A DNA stretch of 64,000 nt from the NCBI RefSeq assembly GCF_001624705.1, contig NZ_JSEO01000001.1:124001-188000 (forward strand), in the 5' to 3' direction. Source of the DNA: Marinomonas sp. SBI8L. Lineage in GTDB: Bacteria > Pseudomonadota > Gammaproteobacteria > Pseudomonadales > Marinomonadaceae. Below are positions 56,701 to 64,000 of this stretch, in pieces (positions within the stretch are counted from its first letter, which is position 1; every line of letters begins with the position of its first letter). The position numbers and the translations under genes were made by a program. Under the pieces are notes generated by a model, which saw only the letters and a list, made by a program, of their open reading frames with translations, searched no databases and was not told the origin of the DNA.

Positions 56701-56825
56701 AACGCAATTATCCTTTGCATTTTTACCCGATTATCTCCTTGAAGTTATTAATTAAGCTATCTCTTGTCAAACACGATTGCCGATTTCCCTCAATTATTGA
56801 GGCATCGATCTACCAAGAGGTCTAT

Positions 56826-57734
56826 ATGAAAAGCTTAACCATCACTCACCCTATACTCAGGTTCTTTGTTAAAGAGGAGCTGCTTTTATTATTGGTCGCC
56901 CTATTCTGGGGGACAAGCTATGGGCTTACTAAGTCGGCTTTGCTTTATACCTCTGTGCTTTTATTTATTGCTATCCGCTTCCTTTCAACCCATTTAATTT
57001 TGCTCTATCTCACTTTGAAAGACTTTAAAGAAGGTCGAAATAAAGATTGGTCGATCGCTCTACCCACTGGCTTTTTACTCTTAGGTATTTTTTGCTGTGA
57101 AGTCTATGGAGTCTCTCTCACTAGCGCAGCCAATGCCGCTTTTTTAATTAGCCTCTCCATCATAATGACAGCTGGCTTAGAAGGTTTTTTATCAAAGCAG
57201 AGAATGGATAAAAGACTCCATTTATTAGCCTTGATGAGTCTGGTGGGAGTGATCGCACTCACCCATAAAGAAGGGCTGGATATTACTATGAATCAAGGAG
57301 ATTGGTTGATTTTAGGAGCGGCGTTTCTAAGAGGGTTAATGGTCATTCTCACTAAGGCTTTATGTCAGAATAAAACGATTACAAACTTAAGCTTAACCTC
57401 GATTCAATCTCTTATTGTGGGTTTGGGGGCGTTAGTCTTGGCGTTTATTAGCTTGCCTATCGAGCAAATACAGCTCCCTAAAGAAGCCAGCTTTTGGATG
57501 ATAAGTGTATATTTAGTCCTCTTTTGTACCCTTTTCGCTTTTTTCATCCAAAACTATGCTGTACGTCGAATTTCAGCGACTAAGGTGTCCCTTTTAATGG
57601 GAAGTGAGCCTTTATTTGGTGCCCTATTCGCCATTATTTTCTTAGGAGAAGGCTTTACCTGGGTACAAGCAATAGGCGGCGCACTGATATTTATCAGTAT
57701 CAGTTACGCCACTCAAATGAAGGCTAAGAGCTAA
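56826..57734 (+). CDS. EamA/DMT family transporter
   Basis: 302 aa from the ATG at 56826 with AAGAGG upstream; the frame opens at 56715 but without a ribosome site. Ten membrane segments in two EamA halves: LLLLVALFWGTSYGLTKS, SLTSAANAAFLISLSIIMTAGLE, and the second-half motif LLMGSEPLFGALFAIIFLGE. Drug/metabolite or amino-acid exporter; substrate unknown. Under the divergent LysR by position. Confidence 0.87.
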   Translation: MKSLTITHPILRFFVKEELLLLLVALFWGTSYGLTKSALLYTSVLLFIAIRFLSTHLILLYLTLKDFKEGRNKDWSIALPTGFLLLGIFCCEVYGVSLTSAANAAFLISLSIIMTAGLEGFLSKQRMDKRLHLLALMSLVGVIALTHKEGLDITMNQGDWLILGAAFLRGLMVILTKALCQNKTITNLSLTSIQSLIVGLGALVLAFISLPIEQIQLPKEASFWMISVYLVLFCTLFAFFIQNYAVRRISATKVSLLMGSEPLFGALFAIIFLGEGFTWVQAIGGALIFISISYATQMKAKS

Positions 57735-57754
57735 AACCCTAGCAAGAACGAAAG

Positions 57755-58657
57755 TTAGTAACTCGCTATTTTCGCCAGATGAGACTTTAAATAATCGAGC
57801 AAGAGCCTGAGTTTTTTAGTCTCGCCTGTCCCTGGTGGAAATACCGCATAAAGTTCGATATCAGATAATTTATAAGAGGCTAATACTCGCTCTAGTTTTC
57901 CGGCTTTTATTTTAGGGCCTGCATCATACAAGGGAACTCGCCCTATGCCTTGGCCCGCTTCAATAAAAGCGGTACGTGCTGCGGCATTATTAGTACTAAT
58001 ACTGCCGCTAACCTTGATATCAAAAGTACGGTTTCCCTTGGTTAAATTCACGCTGTTAGCCGCTAGCTTGTAAACAACCCAGTCGTGCTGAATCAAGCCA
58101 TCTGGCGTATTAGGGCGCCCTTGTTTATTGAGGTAGTCAGGCGCAGCACATAAACAGTTTTGCAGACTGGCAAGCTTACTTGCCTGCAGACCTGAGTCTG
58201 TTAACTCGGCCCCACGAATCGCCAAATCTATGCCTTGCTTCATAATATTGACTACGTCATCGCTCAACATAAGATCGAGCTCTATTTTTGGATAAAGATC
58301 TCGAAAACCGTTTAAAGCAGGCACGATAAGCTGTAAGCCAACATTCACAGGACAGGTGATTTTAAGCAAACCTTCTGGCTCATCTTTTAGGTTCTCTATC
58401 GCTTGATTGGCTTCATGGGCTTGCTGAGCAATAACACGGCATCTTTGATAATAAGCCTCCCCTTCTTGGGTTAAACCAATGGAACGGGTCGAGCGATTCA
58501 GAAGTTTCACACCTAGTTGCTGCTCTAACTTTTTAAGGTGGTAGCTAACAACCGCTCGGGATAAGGATAAATGCTTGGCGGCACCCACCAGGCTTCCCTG
58601 TTCTACAACTTGAGCAAAGACCACCATACTTTTTAGTTGCTCAAATGACACATCCAT
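57755..58657 (-). CDS. LysR family regulator
   Basis: 300 aa. HTH at about 18-52 (VGAAKHLSLSRAVVSYHLKKLEQ) and a CrgA-like effector domain (GLQASKLASLQNCLCAAPDYLNKQGRP). The start at the ATG 58657 is chosen over the adjacent GTG at 58660. Divergent from the DJ-1/PfpI gene 191 bases away, probably its regulator. Confidence 0.87.
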   Translation of the reverse strand: MDVSFEQLKSMVVFAQVVEQGSLVGAAKHLSLSRAVVSYHLKKLEQQLGVKLLNRSTRSIGLTQEGEAYYQRCRVIAQQAHEANQAIENLKDEPEGLLKITCPVNVGLQLIVPALNGFRDLYPKIELDLMLSDDVVNIMKQGIDLAIRGAELTDSGLQASKLASLQNCLCAAPDYLNKQGRPNTPDGLIQHDWVVYKLAANSVNLTKGNRTFDIKVSGSISTNNAAARTAFIEAGQGIGRVPLYDAGPKIKAGKLERVLASYKLSDIELYAVFPPGTGETKKLRLLLDYLKSHLAKIASY

Positions 58658-58848
58658 CACCTTACCTCACATCTGCACATCTATTAGGACTTTTATTAAA
58701 GAGCTTTTATTTAATAGCTCAAACATTGTATCAATAATTAAACCAATGAAGTCAAATTTACTCTTATTGTTTAACTTACCTCTTAACTCTAAACTGCCTG
58801 TCATTCGATATTCATATTTAAATTTTTAACAATTATTAGGGTAGAAAC

Positions 58849-59532
58849 ATGACAACTAAATCCGTACTTATGGTGCTTACTTCTCATTCAGAGCTAGGGA
58901 ATACAGGAGAGAAAACAGGTTTTTGGGTAGAAGAGTTTGCAGCCCCTTATTACGCTTTTATTGATGCAGGCATTGAAGTCACTTTAGCGTCTCCAGCAGG
59001 TGGCCAGCCACCAATTGACCCGAAAAGCGAATTAGCGGATTTTCAAACCGATGCAACTCGCCGTTTTGATGCCGATAGTGACACTCAAGCAAAACTTGCT
59101 AATAGCCTAGTATTGGCAGATGTAAAACAAGATGAATTTGATGGTGTTTTCTACCCAGGTGGCCATGGTCCACTATGGGATTTAACTGATAATACTGACT
59201 CTATTCGTTTGTTAGAAAACTTTGTTGCTGCACAAAAACCGATTGCTGCGGTTTGTCACGCCAGCGCTGCTTTTCTAAACCTAAAAGATGCAGAAGGTGA
59301 ATTCCTAGTAAAAGGCAAAGCCGTAACAGGTTTTAGTAATACAGAAGAAGATGCCGTACAGCTAACAGATATCGTGCCTTTCTTATTAGAAGATGAATTG
59401 ATCAAACGTGGCGCTAACTATCAAAAAACAGATGATTGGAATGTGTTCTCATTGGAAGACGGCTTGGTTATCACAGGCCAAAACCCTGCAAGCTCTGAAC
59501 AAGCAGCTGAAAAGTTAATTGCACGCCTTTAG
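58849..59532 (+). CDS. DJ-1/PfpI superfamily glutamine amidotransferase-like protein (Hsp31-like)
   Basis: 227 aa. The nucleophile elbow is AAVCHASAAF with C136 followed by H137, and GGHGPLWDL marks the oxyanion region. Length and the N-terminal TSHSELGNTGEKTGFWVEEFAAP match Hsp31/YhbO-type class I amidotransferase proteins. Deglycase, chaperone and glyoxalase III activities have been reported for this family; the in vivo role is unclear. GGTAG upstream supports the start. Confidence 0.85.
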   Translation: MTTKSVLMVLTSHSELGNTGEKTGFWVEEFAAPYYAFIDAGIEVTLASPAGGQPPIDPKSELADFQTDATRRFDADSDTQAKLANSLVLADVKQDEFDGVFYPGGHGPLWDLTDNTDSIRLLENFVAAQKPIAAVCHASAAFLNLKDAEGEFLVKGKAVTGFSNTEEDAVQLTDIVPFLLEDELIKRGANYQKTDDWNVFSLEDGLVITGQNPASSEQAAEKLIARL

Positions 59533-59566
59533 CATTTAATCTTAGAAAAAACTCATTTTTCTATGG

Positions 59567-59597
59567 ATCGGGTAGTGTCATTTGCTACCCGATTAAA
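59567..59597 (+). terminator. Hairpin after the DJ-1/PfpI gene
   Basis: ATCGGGTAG and CTACCCGAT form a perfect 9-bp stem with a 9-base loop, 35 bases past the stop. The tail is TTAAAAG, so only moderately supported as a terminator. Confidence 0.5.
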
Positions 59598-59781
59598 AGT
59601 TTATTAAGCATATTTTCTCGCTCCTTAACCACCTTCCTTTCGATCTATTACGGTCTATTTTCAAACCATTAAAAGTCATTTAAGCAACACTTGGATTAGT
59701 TTTAATCCGATATACTTAAAAACAATTCAACTTTGAGCATGGACTGCCTTTATTTAGACCATTTACCCATAGGAGGCAATC

Positions 59782-60774
59782 ATGCCTATACCCGCAAAAA
59801 ATATCCTTTTTACAGGAGGCACTGGTGGACTTGCCAAGGAAGCACTCAAGCTCTTATTAACCCAAGATTTAGGTAAGATCACTGTCGCTGGGCGAAATAA
59901 AGACAAGTTAGCACAAGTTAAACAAGAGCTTGTTGCAGAGTTAGGGGCTGAAAGAGTAAGCAAACTCAATTTTGCTGCAGGTTTTGATATGTCTAACCCA
60001 ATTAAAATTGAAGCGGCAATAAACCATTTGCCAAGCCAACCCTTTGATATTGTTTGTTTAGGTGCAGGAGGCGCTGTATTTGGTAATCAACGTCAAACCT
60101 TTTCTTGGCAAGGCAAAGAGTATGAAAAGACTCTTTTCCAAAATGTTATAGGAGGGCATGTCACATTAGCTCATCTTCTAAAAAGACAGCTGATTGCTAA
60201 TGGCGCTAGAGTTGTTGTCATTGGAGGTGAAGGTGCGAGAGGTATAAAAGGTATGATTGCTAAACCTAGCTTCGCTTCTGTTCAGGCTCTACAAGATTAT
60301 GTCTTTGCAAGATCATCAGAAAAATACAACCCAATGAATGCTTTGGGAGCATCAAAACTACTTGCCGCTTTGTGGTCTCAACATTTGAGTCACATCTGCC
60401 AACCTCACTTTGAGTCAATCTGGTTTACACCCGGATTCATTTATGGGACGGGTGGTACATCGGGCTTACCAAAATGGCAAGAATGGTTCGCACAAAAGAT
60501 TGTTTTCAAAATAATGGCTAAATTTGGCATGGCGCAAAGTCCAAGTCTAGCTGCCAGTAAACTAGTCGCTTGCCTCAATGGTAGTATCGGTAAAAATGGC
60601 GATCTACTTGGTGCACCTGAAGGAAAAACAATTGGCCCTCTTACAGATCAAAAGCCTATGAACAAAGCCTTTACTGATAAAGCTCTTCAAGCAGAATTTT
60701 GGTCAATTTTAACAACACTTTACCCAATTGATTCCGACTATCTAGCAGATATAAAAGAGGTTAAATATGCTTAA
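59782..60774 (+). CDS. Short-chain dehydrogenase/reductase family protein
   Basis: 330 aa. N-terminal TGGTGGLAKEAL gives the SDR nucleotide site (GxxGxx) and VAGRNKDKL the following turn; VVIGGEGARG and YNPMNALGASKL correspond to the Ser and YxxxK regions, with Tyr replaced in the N-P-M-N stretch, so the catalytic Tyr is not clear. Strong AGGAGG fixes the start. Its end overlaps the DUF427 start by eight bases. Confidence 0.75.
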   Translation: MPIPAKNILFTGGTGGLAKEALKLLLTQDLGKITVAGRNKDKLAQVKQELVAELGAERVSKLNFAAGFDMSNPIKIEAAINHLPSQPFDIVCLGAGGAVFGNQRQTFSWQGKEYEKTLFQNVIGGHVTLAHLLKRQLIANGARVVVIGGEGARGIKGMIAKPSFASVQALQDYVFARSSEKYNPMNALGASKLLAALWSQHLSHICQPHFESIWFTPGFIYGTGGTSGLPKWQEWFAQKIVFKIMAKFGMAQSPSLAASKLVACLNGSIGKNGDLLGAPEGKTIGPLTDQKPMNKAFTDKALQAEFWSILTTLYPIDSDYLADIKEVKYA

Positions 60775-61144
60775 AAAAGCTCCAGGATTTATCGATAATC
60801 CCCATCATAAAATTGTTATCACCCCCTCAAATAAAACTGCAACGGTAAGCTATAAGAGTCACGTTATTGCGATGAGTAATAATTTACTTATCTTGGATGA
60901 AACTGGGTTAAATAAGGTTGTTTACATTCCAGTAAAAGATATCAAGATGTCCTTCCTAGTTGAGAATAAGCACTCTACCTATTGCCCTTATAAAGGCCAT
61001 GCAAGCTATTGGTCTTTAAAGCTTGAAAAAGAGACAGTCGAAAACCTTGCTTGGGGCTATAAAACACCTTTCTTGGAATGTGAAAGCTTAATTGGACATC
61101 TCGCTTTTTATCAAAATAAAGTAGAAATCGAGCTTATTGGTTAG
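60767..61144 (+). CDS. DUF427 family protein
   Basis: 125 aa. The DUF427 core is STYCPYKGHASYWSL with the tail KTPFLECESLIGHLAFYQNKVEIE. Structure known for the family is a small beta-fold; function is unknown. Translationally coupled to the SDR gene by an eight-base overlap, so the two products probably work together. Overlaps the tetR 3' end by four bases. Confidence 0.83.
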   Translation: MLKKAPGFIDNPHHKIVITPSNKTATVSYKSHVIAMSNNLLILDETGLNKVVYIPVKDIKMSFLVENKHSTYCPYKGHASYWSLKLEKETVENLAWGYKTPFLECESLIGHLAFYQNKVEIELIG

Positions 61145-61758
61145 ATATCCATACCATCTAACAACATGTCTACCATTGCCTCTAACTCACTGGGAACTTT
61201 TCCTAGTTTGGCCATGGTTGCAGTTCCTTGCAATAAAGTAAAAACTGCCAATGATTTATCTTGTGGTGTTTGACTATGTCGCTTTGCATTCGAGTTCGAT
61301 TGATGATGAATTAAATGATGTTTGGTAAAAAAAGCATGCAAGGTGAATAAAGTATCTTCACCTGCTTTTTTTATACAAGACTCAGCCTGTTCAGGAAGGT
61401 TATCGCCTTTTGCCTCAACGGAACAAAGGGATATAAAGCACCCTCTAGGTGTGTCATCACGACATTGATTTTCAATACTTGCCATGAGAAATGCTTTCAA
61501 CCCTTGCTTGGGAGTCAGACTTTCATCTGATAAATAAACAACAGAAGGCGCAGCAAAATGTGTCAGATAATGCTCTGTCACGGTTAAAAACAACTGCTCT
61601 TTATTTCCAAAGGTCGCATACATACTGGGCTTATTAATACCCATTGCCTGAATCAAATCTGTGAGTGAAGCACCAAGGTAGCCCTTTTTCCAGAATACCT
61701 TCATCGCCTCAACTAAGGCTTCCTGCTTATCAAATTCTTTCTTACGACCACCCGCCAT
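61141..61758 (-). CDS. TetR/AcrR family transcriptional regulator
   Basis: 205 aa from the ATG at 61758 (MAGGRKKEFD), with GAGG upstream; the longer frame to 61797 reaches to within six bases of the operators and is less likely. HTH: ASLTDLIQAMGINKPSMYATFGNKEQLF near 33-60. The C-terminal ligand domain is of the AefR-like group. Divergent from an SDR gene across two palindromes. Confidence 0.87.
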   Translation of the reverse strand: MAGGRKKEFDKQEALVEAMKVFWKKGYLGASLTDLIQAMGINKPSMYATFGNKEQLFLTVTEHYLTHFAAPSVVYLSDESLTPKQGLKAFLMASIENQCRDDTPRGCFISLCSVEAKGDNLPEQAESCIKKAGEDTLFTLHAFFTKHHLIHHQSNSNAKRHSQTPQDKSLAVFTLLQGTATMAKLGKVPSELEAMVDMLLDGMDI

Positions 61759-61801
61759 ACTTGCCTCAAAATTATTTTCATCAAACCACTTGACCAAACT
61801 A

Positions 61802-61841
61802 TACCGATAGGTACAGAATAGCTCAACCTTACCGATCGGTA
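61802..61841. promoter_or_regulatory. Paired TetR operators
   Basis: TACCGATAGGTA (61802-61813) and TACCGATCGGTA (61830-61841) are near-perfect and perfect 12-bp palindromes, centres 28 bp apart, between tetR and the SDR gene. Autoregulation and control of the SDR gene are inferred. Confidence 0.7.
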
Positions 61842-61865
61842 CAATTCATATTTTAAGGATTTAAA

Positions 61866-62603
61866 ATGAGCATATTAGTAGAAAATAAAGTGGCATTAGT
61901 AACTGGCGCGAACCGTGGCATAGGCAAAGCCATCACTGAAAGTTTGTTAAAGCATGGCGCTAAAAAAGTTTATTTGGCCGTAAGAGACCTAAGTAGCACT
62001 GATAGCCTTGTTAAAAAATATGGTGATAAGGTTGTCACCCTTAAGCTTGATATGAGCAATTCTGAAGAAATTAAAGCACTTGCAACATCTGCAAAGGATG
62101 TTGAAGTTGTTATTAACAATGCAGGTATTCTAGAAATTGCTGATCTATTCGAAGAGGAGTTTGATCAAGCATTAGAACAACAGTTAGATATTAACTTATT
62201 TGGTTTAGTCCGAATTGCAAGAGCATTAACGCCTATAATCGAAGCAAATGGGGGAGGCGCATTTGTACAATTAAATTCCATAGTTTCTATCCGCAACTTC
62301 TCAGGCGTTGATGCTTACTCAGCCTCAAAAGCGGCTTCTTACTCCATTACTCAAGGGTTAAGAGAGCAGCTTTTAGATAAAAACATTCAAGTTTTAAGTG
62401 TACACCCTGGGCCTATTGATACTGATATGGCTGCAAAAGCAGGCATGACAGAGGGTGAATCAGCAAATACGGTTGCCGAAGGTGTTATTTCAGCCTTAGC
62501 AGAAGGTCAATTCCACCTATTTCCTGACCCAATGGCAAAACAGTTTGAAACAGCTTATCAAGAATTTTCTAAATCGATTGTACTGGCAGATCTCGGTAGC
62601 TAA
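61866..62603 (+). CDS. SDR family oxidoreductase
   Basis: 245 aa, classical SDR: cofactor motif TGANRGIGKAI at 14-24, NNAGILEIADL, active-site Tyr/Lys in YSASKAASYSI. Length and motifs fit a cytoplasmic NAD(P)-dependent alcohol or carbonyl reductase. AAGGA upstream. Its divergent TetR partner makes an inducible detoxification role likely, though the substrate is unknown. Ends 27 bases before a strong terminator. Confidence 0.9.
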   Translation: MSILVENKVALVTGANRGIGKAITESLLKHGAKKVYLAVRDLSSTDSLVKKYGDKVVTLKLDMSNSEEIKALATSAKDVEVVINNAGILEIADLFEEEFDQALEQQLDINLFGLVRIARALTPIIEANGGGAFVQLNSIVSIRNFSGVDAYSASKAASYSITQGLREQLLDKNIQVLSVHPGPIDTDMAAKAGMTEGESANTVAEGVISALAEGQFHLFPDPMAKQFETAYQEFSKSIVLADLGS

Positions 62604-62629
62604 TGCATATTAAATAGTTTGTTATCTCT

Positions 62630-62669
62630 AAAATGGACCTAAACATATTAATAACTTAGGTCCATTTTT
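62630..62669 (+). terminator. Intrinsic terminator of the SDR gene
   Basis: AAAATGGACCTAA and TTAGGTCCATTTT form a perfect 13-bp stem with a 13-base loop followed by T. Confidence 0.85.
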
Positions 62670-62710
62670 CATTAACATGGTGCTAGTCGCTATAGCCTGG
62701 TTGGTATTGT

Positions 62711-62979
62711 TTAAGGAACCTGCGATTAAGTAACCTCTTCTCAGTCTTTTCAGAAAAAGCGTCAAGCAAGGCGTCACTTTGATGTAATGTAGGTACCTTT
62801 CGAAAAGGGACAACACAGAGTGACGCTTTTTCTGAAAGACCCGCAGGGCGTGGCCTAAAAGCCCTATCTTTATGTTGAGGTGCTTATCAATAGAATGACT
62901 ATTAAGTTCACACCTCGCCATCAATCTAGGCACTTTTATTACACGCTGAGACGGGAGGACTTATTCGAAGGTTCCTTAA
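62711..62979. mobile_element. MITE-like non-autonomous element, copy 2
   Basis: About 269 bp, strongly similar to the copy at 18217-18509 with a roughly 25-base internal shortening and scattered substitutions. Tips: TTAAGGAACCTGCGATTAAG and, reversed from the right end, TTAAGGAACCTTCGAATAAG. TA at 62712-62713 and 62977-62978 fits TA target duplication. The right end supplies the last about 13 codons and the stop of the LysR gene at 62939-63841. Confidence 0.82.
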
Positions 62980-63841
62980 TCATATAATCCCAAAAACTGT
63001 TTGCGATAGCTGAGGTATTGCTTTTTAAGCGAATAAGGTAAATCGGTAATACAACATTAGAGGCAAAATCTTCCACCTCTATCATCTCGACACTCCCCAC
63101 TTTTAGCTCTTTTTCAACCATATGATAAGGCAATCGAGACCAAGCTAAGCCTGACACAATTAGCCTCTGTTTAATCATATAGTCATTAACCGTCCAACGT
63201 TGGCCATTAGGAATCACATTTAACCTTTCGATTGGGTGCAATGAGCCTGAATCTTCAATTAAAACTTGAGGGCGGTTTTTTAGTTCAGCTTGAGGAATGA
63301 TTCGCTGTGTTTGGTTTTCAAGATAATGAGGGGCTGCCACTGTCACTAATTTAAGTTTGGCTATTTCTACAAACTCAAACTCTTGTCCTAAGCCATAATT
63401 TGGGCTAATTGCTATATCAGCTTTACCTGATTGCAAAGACTCTAATACGCCAGATAGATGCTCTGTACTCATGCTTAAATGCATTTCTGGGTGCTTTTCG
63501 ACAAACATTTGTAGCTGCACTAAACCTTGTAACTGCACACAAGATGCACTTAGCGTCAGGGCCAAATTTGGACCTATACCTGATGCTAGCTGATGACCCA
63601 ATGCTTCTAGTCCTTGCATCTTTTCTAGCGTGATACGCGCTTCTTGATAAAACACCTTACCTTCTGGCGTAAGCTCAGGTCGATAAGCATCTCGGCTGAG
63701 TAATTGCACTTCAAACTCTTGCTCTAAACTTACAATCGCAGCGCTTATGGTTGATTGAGTTTTATGTAAAAAATTAGCGGCAGCTCTAAAACTTCCCTGC
63801 TCAACCACGGCCACAAAAGCATAAAGATGGACATTATTCAT
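62939..63841 (-). CDS. LysR family regulator with element-derived C-terminus
   Basis: 300 aa. HTH at about 17-50 (FRAAANFLHKTQSTISAAIVSLE) and a LysR substrate domain. Up to about residue 287 the protein is ordinary; the last 13 residues (KEPSNKSSRLSV) and the TAA stop are encoded by the right tip of the MITE-like element. The original C-terminus is therefore replaced or trimmed slightly, probably without loss of function. Whether the replaced tail matters is unknown. Confidence 0.85.
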   Translation of the reverse strand: MNNVHLYAFVAVVEQGSFRAAANFLHKTQSTISAAIVSLEQEFEVQLLSRDAYRPELTPEGKVFYQEARITLEKMQGLEALGHQLASGIGPNLALTLSASCVQLQGLVQLQMFVEKHPEMHLSMSTEHLSGVLESLQSGKADIAISPNYGLGQEFEFVEIAKLKLVTVAAPHYLENQTQRIIPQAELKNRPQVLIEDSGSLHPIERLNVIPNGQRWTVNDYMIKQRLIVSGLAWSRLPYHMVEKELKVGSVEMIEVEDFASNVVLPIYLIRLKSNTSAIANSFWDYMIKEPSNKSSRLSV

Positions 63842-63934
63842 GATCTATAAAACCTTTCATCTTAATCAAAAAATAGCGTTATCTTACGATCATATTGCAA
63901 ATTAAAATAGGCTTCATTCAAATTCACCAGATTC

Positions 63935-64000
63935 CTAGTCTTTCGAGCTTCGCTCATAAACTAAGGCAGATATTTCATTTTTAGAGGATACATTAACCTT
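63935..64000 (-). CDS. C-terminal end of a probable LuxR-type helix-turn-helix regulator (cut by window)
   Basis: The last 21 codons of a leftward gene whose start lies beyond the window. The residues KVNVSSKNEISALVYERSSKD match the end of a GerE/LuxR helix-turn-helix, which usually reads TVKVHVSNILRKL...TEAV. Only this tail is visible, so family is tentative. Confidence 0.45.
   Translation of the reverse strand, partial: KVNVSSKNEISALVYERSSKD

Noticed and set aside
62628-62933. 101-aa leftward open frame in copy 2 of the MITE-like element
   Set aside because: It crosses the terminator hairpin and the element, has no ribosome site, and the matching region in copy 1 gives no equivalent product.

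Overview
The window reads as chromosome of a gammaproteobacterium with roughly 40-45% GC by eye. Gene content (rbs operon, srkA, recQ, rsuA, YqaA-type protein, Cache chemoreceptor, many LysR/AraC/MarR/TetR regulators paired with small enzymes and exporters) fits a marine Oceanospirillales organism of the Marinomonas type. That placement is inference from gene style; no rRNA or single-copy marker here fixes it. I see no tRNA, rRNA, CRISPR array, phage or autonomous transposase gene.

Layout. 1-2.7 kb: the 3' part of a peptide/nickel-type ABC importer operon (permease, permease, double ATPase). 2.8-8.4 kb: small regulator/transporter pairs (MarR with DUF2798, AraC with LysE exporter, AraC with a small membrane protein), a SPOR lipoprotein and a YqaA-like membrane protein. 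8.7-10.3 kb: a Cache chemoreceptor behind an FNR-type box. 10.7-18.2 kb: a three-gene glycogen locus in which a bacterial homologue of eukaryotic phosphorylase kinase alpha/beta subunits is followed by glgB and glgX. 18.6-23.6 kb: ABC exporter, SrkA kinase, RecQ. 23.6-30 kb: VOC protein, a phosphatase/HAD/LysR operon, GIY-YIG protein, and a LysE-DUF1127 pair divergent from a MocR regulator. 29.9-39.2 kb: oxidoreductase, second chemoreceptor, small proteins, three regulator/enzyme groups and a periplasmic binding protein. 39.5-42.4 kb: an AT-rich cassette of a clavaminate-synthase-like oxygenase, a 3-hydroxyisobutyrate-dehydrogenase-like enzyme and a TSUP exporter behind twin palindromes. 44.9-50.2 kb: ribose operon rbsDACB plus rbsR, with no rbsK in the window. 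50.4-55 kb: mostly poorly characterised leftward genes and rsuA. 55.2-64 kb: divergent LysR/TetR-controlled transporters and oxidoreductases, ending in the C-terminus of a probable LuxR-type regulator.

The strongest unexplained structure is a dispersed, MITE-like element with about 20-bp terminal inverted repeats and TA at both ends. There are full copies at 18217-18509 and 62711-62979 and end fragments at 10310-10365 and 24252-24302, with a weak candidate near 20416. Three of the four clear pieces supply or touch the stop codon of the adjacent gene. The other items most worth follow-up are the phosphorylase-kinase-like/glgB/glgX locus and the oxygenase/dehydrogenase/TSUP cassette. Starts were moved inward wherever a ribosome-binding site or family length favoured an internal ATG.
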